The position numbers and the translations under genes are program-made. From NCBI RefSeq assembly GCF_000632845.1, contig NZ_CP007474.1:124001-188000 (forward strand): a stretch of 64,000 nt of DNA. Direction: 5' to 3'. A model generated the notes under the pieces. The model was not told where the DNA came from. It ran no database searches and worked only from the letters and a program-made list of their open reading frames with translations. How positions within the stretch are numbered: position 1 is the stretch's first letter; the number at the start of each line of letters is the position of its first letter. Below, piece after piece: positions 9,480-17,400 of the stretch. The DNA comes from Ehrlichia japonica. Lineage in GTDB: Bacteria; Pseudomonadota; Alphaproteobacteria; Rickettsiales; Anaplasmataceae.

Positions 9480-9944
9480 CGAGTGATTGGATAAATTTTA
9501 TAATATTGTTAATGAGTTATCAAAGGTATGAATCTTATGTTAAAATCTATTCTAATATTTCTTGTAATTATGGGATTTGTTGGTGTTATGCCATTAGGTT
9601 TTTCTAGTTCTGCAGCACAAGCCTCTACTGATCAAGATGATGTAAGTAAAGTTATATGTAATGTTATAAAGTTTGTACAGAAATTAGGATTACCAATCAT
9701 GACAGGAGTAATACTTGGTTCGAGTATTATGGCAATATTTGGAAGGTTACCATGGCCAGCAATAGTAATGTTGGTTGTGTTTACAGCAATATTTTTTGGT
9801 GCAGGTAAATTAGTTAGTAAATTTGTGAGTGGGGTTAATAGTAATATGACTAATGGAACAGATTGTAGTACTACTGGATCATAGTAACGAGTGATTGGAT
9901 AAATTTTATAATATTGCTAATGAATTATCAAAGGTATGAATCTT
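9480..9944 (+). repeat. repeated spacer of the virB2 array
   Basis: The spacers before copy 4 (9480-9536) and copy 5 (9885-9944) are nearly identical and carry a TATAAT box (in the context ATTTTATAATATTG) and an AAAGG ribosome site. This shows that whole gene-plus-spacer units of about 408 bp were duplicated. The TATAAT could give each copy its own promoter, but no good -35 box lies 16-18 bp upstream. Confidence 0.7.
9537..9884 (+). CDS. virB2: VirB2-like type IV secretion pilin, copy 4
   Basis: Third tandem pilin, 115 aa. Signal peptide almost identical to copy 3 (cleavage near 'SSAAQA'), mature start STDQDDVSKVICNVIKFV, invariant core, tail 'NGTDCSTTGS'. ATG 9537 is chosen over ATG 9528 because AAAGG ends only 1 nt before 9528 but about 10 nt before 9537. 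Copies 4 and 5 have Lys where copies 1-3 have Val in 'CNVI[K/V]FVQ'. The spacer before it is almost the same as the one before copy 5 and contains TATAAT. Confidence 0.92.
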   Translation: MLKSILIFLVIMGFVGVMPLGFSSSAAQASTDQDDVSKVICNVIKFVQKLGLPIMTGVILGSSIMAIFGRLPWPAIVMLVVFTAIFFGAGKLVSKFVSGVNSNMTNGTDCSTTGS

Positions 9945-10292
9945 ATGTTAAAATCTATTTTAGTATTTTTTGTAATTGTGGGATTTGTTGGTGTTATGCC
10001 ATTAGGTTTTTCTGGCGTTGCAGCAGGAAGTTCCGGTACTGATCAAGATGATGTAAGTAAAGTTATATGTAATGTTATAAAGTTTGTACAGAAATTAGGA
10101 TTACCAATCATGACAGGGGTAATACTTGGTTCAAGCATTATGGCAATATTTGGAAGATTACCATGGCCAGCAATAGTAATGTTGGTTGTGTTTACAGCAA
10201 TATTTTTTGGTGCAGGTAAATTAGTTAGTAAATTTGTGAATGGGATTAATAATAGTATGACTAGTGGAACAGATTGTACTTCAAGCACCTAA
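9945..10292 (+). CDS. virB2: VirB2-like type IV secretion pilin, copy 5
   Basis: Fourth tandem pilin, 115 aa: signal peptide MLKSILVFFV..., cleavage near 'SGVAAG', the same core as copy 4, tail 'SGTDCTSST'. Start 408 bp after that of copy 4. ATG 9945 is preferred to ATG 9936 for the same ribosome-site reason as copy 4. A decayed further copy follows in register at 10343. Confidence 0.92.
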   Translation: MLKSILVFFVIVGFVGVMPLGFSGVAAGSSGTDQDDVSKVICNVIKFVQKLGLPIMTGVILGSSIMAIFGRLPWPAIVMLVVFTAIFFGAGKLVSKFVNGINNSMTSGTDCTSST

Positions 10293-10342
10293 GTGAATAA
10301 AATTTATGATGTATTATTAATAAAATTATAATTTATAAAAAT

Positions 10343-10706
10343 ATGAACCTTATGTTAAGAGGTATTCTAGTGTTTTTATAATTGCGTTGTAAATGTAATA
10401 CACTTTTAGTATTAGATATTAGTAGTTCCGTTATTACTACTAATGGCCAAAATAATATAATCTAGGTGATATTAATGTTATATGTAATGTTATAGAGTTT
10501 GTATAAAAGTTGAAATTACCAATCATAGAAATATAATGTTTAGTAAAGTATTATTGTTATGGACAATTTGAAAAGTTGCTATGGTTAGTAATAATGATGT
10601 GAGTCGTATGTTGACAGTAATGTTTTTTGTATCAAGTAAATTTGTTCATGGAATTTTAGTAATACTATGACTACTGTAAAGATTGTAGTACTGCTAATGC
10701 TGGATG
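10343..10706 (+). pseudogene. virB2: decayed sixth virB2 copy
   Basis: The region aligns by eye with the tandem virB2 unit: start ATGAACCTTATGTTAAGA, then remnants of 'GTTATATGTAATGTTATAGAGTTTG', 'AATTACCAATCAT', 'AGTAATAATGATG' and 'AAGTAAATTTGTTCATGGA', ending with 'GATTGTAGTACTGCTAATGCTGG'. The MLRG start at 10352 is 407 bp after that of copy 5, exactly in register. It has early stops (TTTTTATAATTG), frameshifts and internal deletions, so no pilin can be made. Confidence 0.85.
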
Positions 10707-10848
10707 ATGATGATTCAGTAAGAAAAATTAAGGAAAAAAGTAAGCACTGAGCTAAAAAAATAACTACCATCATAACTATAGCGATCTTGGTTGGGTTGTT
10801 GAAAGTTTTCTTAGTGTTATTTTCATTATGAGCTTTGTAAGTATTTTT

Positions 10849-10866
10849 TGCTCTGGATCCAGAGCA
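10849..10866. promoter_or_regulatory. 18-bp perfect palindrome
   Basis: TGCTCTGGATCCAGAGCA is a perfect 18-bp palindrome and strikingly GC-rich for this gap. It lies between the virB2 array and virB4-2. A T-run (ATTTTTT) lies on its left side, so read on the minus strand it would be a stem next to an A-to-T tract. It could be a protein-binding site or a terminator; no gene is on the minus strand here. Confidence 0.55.
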
Positions 10867-11219
10867 TGTGTTTACTTATTAATCAATGTTGTTTCTGGTT
10901 TATATTGCTAAAATAGAATTTATTCTGTTTAATTCAACTGTGATACTATCCTGGTTTTATGAATATAATGTTAGTTTTTTTAAATAATAATTCGGTTAGG
11001 GTTTGTGGTTGCTATGTCATTAGGTGTGAGATTGTTGATTTTTTGCACTATAAATTTCATAATTAGGTTACTTATTAGTTGTTAATTCAATTCTAGCATA
11101 AAGAAAATGTTAATTTTATATTTAGATAATGATAATTAAGCAGATACTATCGTATATGAATATTAATCTTATTGGTGGGTGTTTGTATAAATATTATAGG
11201 GTAAATAAAGGTTTCCTAT
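10867..11219. other. non-coding gap before virB4-2
   Basis: About 350 bp of AT-rich DNA without a coding frame. Presumably holds the leader of virB4-2, but no clear promoter can be named. Confidence 0.5.
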
Positions 11220-13601
11220 ATGTCTTTTTTTCAAGAAATAATTGGCCGTTCTTCTGATCTAGATCCAAATAATGTCTCTATAAAGAGACGAGATAATAGC
11301 TATAATAAAGGGGATTTTATACCTGCAGCTTGTCATTATGATGAGAATACAATATTGAATAAAGATGGTTCACTTGTACAGATAATAAAGATAGAAGATT
11401 ATATAGTTACTCACTATGTTAATGATAAAGATTTAAGAGCAGCAGTACGTAATAGTATAATTAATAGTATTAAGATTCCTGAGGTTTCTTTTTGGATATA
11501 TACCGTAAGGAAACCGCATAAATTTGATTTTTTGCGAAAAAATACAAATGATGTTTCTGATGTTTTAAGTGATGTACATCTCAATAATGTAGGCCAACGT
11601 GTTACGTATATTAATGAGTTGTATATAGCCGTAGTTACTAATTGTTTACCTGAGACTGTGAAGGGTGTGTTGGGTGCCCTATCATTTTCTCATATAAAAA
11701 ATAAGCATAAAGATTTTCTGAAAAATAAAATAATTAGATTGAATAAGGTTACTGAGAGTATTTTGGAAAATTTGAGAGAGTTTGAAGCAAGAAAATTAGG
11801 ATTGATAGTAGTTGATAAAGAAAAGGTAAGGTCAGAATTAGTAGAGTTTTTATACTATTTAACTATGATGCATCATAAGGAATGTTTTCTTGATATGGCA
11901 GACATTTCTGGTATATGTAGTAACTGTAATATTGAAATGGGATTTAATGCATTTAAAGTTTCATGTAATAATTATCAAAGATTTGGTACAATATTGGCAA
12001 TAAAAGATTATCAAGATTCTCCGTTAGATGCATTAGATCAATGTCTGCAACAGGATTATGAATTTATAATAGTTGAGATTATAAGGTTTGCAAAAAGTAA
12101 AAATGCGTTAAAGCTTTTTCAAAAACAATCTGTATTTTTAGAATTTAGCAATGATGTTTGGTTAAGGGAAATATCTAATATAGATGATTTTGTGTCAGTT
12201 GATACAGATTCTTGGTTGAGTTTTTGTGAACGCAAAATAAGTTTTGTAATAATGTCAAATACTTTACCACAGCTTCATAGTAATATCGATAAGGCTATTA
12301 CTTCATTAGCATCACTTGGTATTATTTGTGTAAGGTGTGATTTGACTATGGAAGATGATTTCTGGGCACATTTACCTGGGAATTTTTCTTATGTTTTAAA
12401 TTTTAGATATACTTTAGTAAAATATGCTTGTGCATTTTCATTATTGCACTATTTCCCTTCAGGAGCGCTTCAAGGGAATAAATGGGGGCAGGCAGTTACC
12501 ATGTTTCTTTCAAATAGGAGTAGACCTTATTTCTTTAGTTTTCATGTTTTAGGGGCAGGACATACTTTAATGGTTGGTAGTCTTCAATCTTCGGTTACTG
12601 CGTTGCTGAACTTTCTATTGTCAGAATCTAGGAGGTTAAATACGCGAATTGTCTTATTGGATTATACAGGTAAGTCTATTATTTTTGTGAAAGCTATGGG
12701 TGGTCAGTATTATAGAGCAGATCATAGACGTGACTATCAGGAAATGTCATTTAATTTTTTTCAACTTGAAGATAATGTGCCTAATCGTAAGATGGTTGTT
12801 GGTGTTCTACAAAGAATGTTAAATGTTAAAAACATAACTGAAGAAATGAGTAGTGCAATAGATAAAGTAGTTGACTACCTTTTTACCTTGCCTATTGAAT
12901 CTAGAACTATAAGTAGTATTGCTGATCATATAAGTGCACTGGGTAAAGACGCTAGTCAATGGGTAGATAATGGAGAATTTGCACATTTATTGAGGGAGGA
13001 TGCTAATATTGATTGGAAAGCAGAGGTTTTAGGCTTAAATGTTGGGATGTTATGTTCTAAGCCTCAGTGTGCTTCTGTCTTTATTTATTACTTTTTAAAT
13101 ACTTTAATTAATCATCTTGATGGGTCTCCTACAATTTTAGTAATAGATGAAGCATGGATTTTAGATTACGTTTTTACAGATAATCAAGAATTTGATAAGT
13201 GGATTGAAATGATGAATAAATTAAATGTTGTTGTTGTGTTTGCTGGTGAAAATATTCCAGCTATCATTTCCAGTAACGTTATTTATGAGTTTAATAAACA
13301 TGCTGAAACCCAGATTTTCATGCCGAATTCAGTATCGACTAGTAAAATGTATATGAAAGCATTTAATTTATCAAGGTCAGAATGTAAGACTATATTTCAA
13401 ATGCCATCTCAGGAAGGATATTTTTTTGTGAAGCAAGATAATGATTCAGTAGTGTTGTCTTTTAATTTACCAAATATACCAGAAAGTAATGTTCTTTCTG
13501 CTAATAAAAATACGATTCGGTATATGTATGAATCTATTAATAGTCATGGAGATGATGTAAAAGAATGGTTACCTGCATTTTATAAGAAGTGTAGTGTTTA
13601 A
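11220..13601 (+). CDS. virB4: VirB4-family T4SS protein with degenerate Walker A (VirB4-2)
   Basis: 793-aa VirB4-family protein, full family length. Catalytic VirB4 ATPases energise pilus assembly and substrate transfer at the inner membrane. Here the N-terminal half is VirB4-like and the C-terminal half keeps the motor fold: Walker B is present at 638-646 (T-I-L-V-I-D-E-A-W). The P-loop position (residues 453-460) reads G-S-L-Q-S-S-V-T instead of GxxGxGK[ST], so the phosphate-binding Lys is Val459, and the following 'ALLNFLLSES' aligns normally. It is therefore likely non-catalytic. Rickettsiales are known to carry a second, degenerate VirB4. Its place after the virB2 array fits the second copy, not the one in the main virB3-virB4-virB6 operon. 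Confidence 0.9.
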   Translation: MSFFQEIIGRSSDLDPNNVSIKRRDNSYNKGDFIPAACHYDENTILNKDGSLVQIIKIEDYIVTHYVNDKDLRAAVRNSIINSIKIPEVSFWIYTVRKPHKFDFLRKNTNDVSDVLSDVHLNNVGQRVTYINELYIAVVTNCLPETVKGVLGALSFSHIKNKHKDFLKNKIIRLNKVTESILENLREFEARKLGLIVVDKEKVRSELVEFLYYLTMMHHKECFLDMADISGICSNCNIEMGFNAFKVSCNNYQRFGTILAIKDYQDSPLDALDQCLQQDYEFIIVEIIRFAKSKNALKLFQKQSVFLEFSNDVWLREISNIDDFVSVDTDSWLSFCERKISFVIMSNTLPQLHSNIDKAITSLASLGIICVRCDLTMEDDFWAHLPGNFSYVLNFRYTLVKYACAFSLLHYFPSGALQGNKWGQAVTMFLSNRSRPYFFSFHVLGAGHTLMVGSLQSSVTALLNFLLSESRRLNTRIVLLDYTGKSIIFVKAMGGQYYRADHRRDYQEMSFNFFQLEDNVPNRKMVVGVLQRMLNVKNITEEMSSAIDKVVDYLFTLPIESRTISSIADHISALGKDASQWVDNGEFAHLLREDANIDWKAEVLGLNVGMLCSKPQCASVFIYYFLNTLINHLDGSPTILVIDEAWILDYVFTDNQEFDKWIEMMNKLNVVVVFAGENIPAIISSNVIYEFNKHAETQIFMPNSVSTSKMYMKAFNLSRSECKTIFQMPSQEGYFFVKQDNDSVVLSFNLPNIPESNVLSANKNTIRYMYESINSHGDDVKEWLPAFYKKCSV

Positions 13602-14469
13602 AGAGTGCTTTTAAGACCATAAAGATTTATTGGATATAGATAAGTTAGTAAGATTATAGATAGTAATGTGATAAGTGTTAGTACACAGGTAAAATTTGTT
13701 AAATGTTTGTTGATAAGAAATTTATCTATATGTGTTAAAAAGAATCAATATTATAAGATTACTGATTATACCTTGTGTAGTAGTGTTAATATTTTACAAT
13801 AATTTAATTAAAAGAATTGATAAATTTACTTATAGAAGTTTTTCTGATACTTGAACATGTTAAGTAAGATTATAATTATTACTTTAATAAATTTAAAATA
13901 GTTAATAAACTTTACTTGCTATTAAGAATTTAAAGAGTTATATATTATACCGTACGACATTATTCAATGGGTTCTGTAAGTTTCATATAAAAAATATGTA
14001 AAATTTTTTATATGGATTGCAATTATTAATTAATGATATTTTGTGTCTCATGGGTTATAAACTCTGATTTTCTGTTACGTATGCTGATAAAATATTTTAG
14101 ATATAGTTATAATATAGCTATGCCATAGTTCTGCTTTATCGTCTATGAAGCAAGAAGTTTCATAAAATATTGTTAAGTTTTTATTCAATAGTTACTGATA
14201 GATCATACTTGTTATGTTTCATCGATAGATTTATTGTATTTTATGTAATAGTGTGCGGATAAAGAATATGATATTGCCGGATTTTTATACGTTCCCTACA
14301 GTAATTAGGGTAGTTAATTCTATAATTTACCTTTTAAAGGAGAATTTTTGTTTTATGCAAATGATTTATCTTATGCATAAGAAGATTTGGTATAGGTTTT
14401 TTGAAGATATCTCTTAAGGACATCAATGATTATTGCTCTGATTTTTTTTACAATAGTTAAGTGTTGTTT
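13602..14469. other. non-coding gap virB4-2 / large protein P1
   Basis: About 870 bp, AT-rich, with stops in all frames. It has short similar runs such as TAAGATTATA at several sites but no clear repeat unit. No RNA gene recognised. Confidence 0.55.
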
Positions 14470-17400
14470 ATGAAAATGTGGCGTTGTAAAGGTATAAATT
14501 TATACTTAGTTATTTTGTTATCCTTCGTTTATACATGTGCACCTTTGCATGCTGTGATGTCTTTTGTAAGTGATGATGTGGTAGCATATGCTTGGCAGAA
14601 TTATAACACTTACTATGGTCTTCATTTTTCTGATTATTATAAGCCCTTAAATAGTATAGAAAATAGTGTTGATAGTGTTATGATAAAGTTTGCTTCACAT
14701 AATGATTACAGGGCTAGATCTTTCTTGGAGTATATGTTGGGATTGTATCAAGACCTAGAGAACATGTATGCTGTTGAGTTAGGTGTGCCTTTTAATAGAC
14801 AAGATCGTACATTTGCTCAACATGATGTAATATTTATGCAATTATCTTCTTACTGGGGGAAGGTAACAATCCATAACATACCTATAGGTGGTTGTAAACC
14901 TCTATATGCTGGTACTGCGATTTATGGTTCTGTTGCTGCCATAGCATTTCTGGAAAATACGAGTATTAGCTCGGAAGTCTGTATATGTCTTGTAGGGGAC
15001 TGTAATGTTAAACCTATAAGAGGTGAATGTAATCAAACCAGTATACGTTGTAAAAAGGTGATCACGGCATCTGATCCTCCACCTTTCTGTAGTATGTTGG
15101 ATACGTCTAATATAGTTTCTATTACTCCTTTGGCGTTTTCTAAGCAAACTTTTTTCAGCTCTGGAGTTAAAATACATATTTATTCAGGATCTGAAAAACT
15201 TTATGCAAAGGAGTTATATGCAAAATCTTATAAGGTAGGTGATAGGACTTCTTATAATATTTCATATGCTGGAGTTCCTTATGAATTTCAAGTCTATAAG
15301 GGTAGTTATGGTAAAGTATGTGTGGAATATATTAATAGTGGAGTGAAGGAGAAAGACGTTTGTTTTCCTTCGCCAGAGTTAATGCGTCCTAAGGTGACTC
15401 CTAGTGCTAGTGGTGTTCATATACAATATCAAGATTGTCAAGGATTATCTGATTGTAATGTTGATATGTCATCAGGTACACAAAATAAAGATATGGGTTT
15501 TTCTGTGATAAAACCTAAGATTAATTTGAATAATTATACTTTGCTCAGTCAGTATAAATGTAAAGATGGGAAAATTGTTGAGGATGTAAATCAATGTGCA
15601 AATGGCGTAAGTATGAGACTTGGATACGTAAATGACAATAATGGTAATGTTACATGTGTTATTAATATGCCTTTTGTTCCTATGAAGTATTCTATAAAAA
15701 AGAATAATAGAGACTTATGGTTGAATATACATGAGAAAATGCTTTCGGGTTATGGAGTTGTTGATGATGGGAAAGAGTTTGAGAGATATGTAAACTGTGA
15801 TCATAAGTTTGCAATAGATATTAAAAGCATGACACAAGATCAACTAGATAAAATTAGTAGTGTAAAACAGGATACATTTTTTAATATTGCAGGTCACTAT
15901 AATGCTAAAAGTGCTGTATGTCGAGGCAGTATGCTTTATAAGTATGAGAATTACAGATTATATGAAGAAGGTGACCAAATATCTTGTAAAGATGTTGTTG
16001 AGTTGGATTATGGCACAAGGAAGATTAAAGTATGTAACTCACTTTATGTGAGTGATGATGATTTTACAGATTTCTTTCATGCGGATGGCGAATTAAAGGA
16101 CATTGTACCTCTGAATCCAATCTTACAGGGTATGTGTGTAAGTAATTTCCCTTCTTATGAGTATAAAAGAAGAACTTTAACAAGAACAATATTACCAACT
16201 TCTTATAAATTAAGTATTGATAAACAAAGTACGGAATGTGACTTTCTAAAAATAGAAGCATGGGGTGGAGGGGCATCTGGAATATCAAGATCTGGTAAAT
16301 CTGGTAAAGCTGGTAACTATGTTATGGGGTTATTAAAATTTGATAAGAATATAATTGATAAGAAGTTAATAATTGAGATTGGAACTGGGGGTAAAGGCGT
16401 AAATTCTTTGAGTAATTCTGGTGGAGATACCACTGTAAAGTTGTGTGATGATAATAAGAATTGCTTAGTAAAATTAGTAGCTAATGGTGGTGATGAAGGT
16501 GGTAATTATTTGCGGGATAATTCCGAAGGAGTTAATAATCTAGTTCATTACAGATTTGCTCCCGGATTACAGAATTCAGGAGAAAATGAAATATTAGTAC
16601 CTTATCAAAGTGCAGATATGCCTTATGGTAAAGTAAAAAAAGGGGATAAGGAATGTTTGTGTAGTAGTAATCTTTTAGAGAAAAATTCTAATAAATATTG
16701 GGGAGCTGGAGGATGTTCTAGTGTTTATAACTGCGCTCAAGAAGGTGCTGATGGTATGGTGAAATTGACTTGTGAAAAATGGTCAGGACCTGTGGGTAAA
16801 ATAAAATTAATAGATGAAAATTCATGTGATGATCTTTTGGTTACATTGATAGAGAAAATTAATAAATCAACATCTGCTATACCAAATGAAGTGAAAGAAT
16901 TTTTGAACAAAATAAGTCAGGTTGACTTTTGTATATATTCAAAAGGTTTTCCGAATTTGATGTCAAGTATGTATAAGTATTTTTCTACAGTTGATGAAAT
17001 ATTCGTTAGTGGTAATGTATCAGGAGATAATTTAGCAGGTCTTCGTAAAGAGTTATTAACTGAATTGAGTAGAGCAGAAGTTAAAGCAATGTTGGCAAAG
17101 TTGGGAGTTCATGATTCTCCTGCAACGGTGCTTTTGTATATTGATGCACTTGATTTTAATTTTGGTGTCAATGTATCAAGTGTGTCGTCAGGCTTGTTGA
17201 ATTATTATGTTTCTGAAGGGGTATTTGATTACAATTTTTCAGAAAATAATACGAGTCATAGTAAAATACCTGATGACGAAGCAATAATGTTTAATATAAC
17301 CAGTGAAAAGCCAGAACAGTCGTTTAGTTTGGAGTTAAAGGATCAGGAATTTATAAGGCAATATAAAAATTTTATTGATGTAATACATAAGAATGTTGCC

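Noticed and set aside
10585-10773. Minus-strand 62-codon frame
   Set aside because: It lies opposite the virB2 pseudogene and is low-complexity; no ribosome site or family match.
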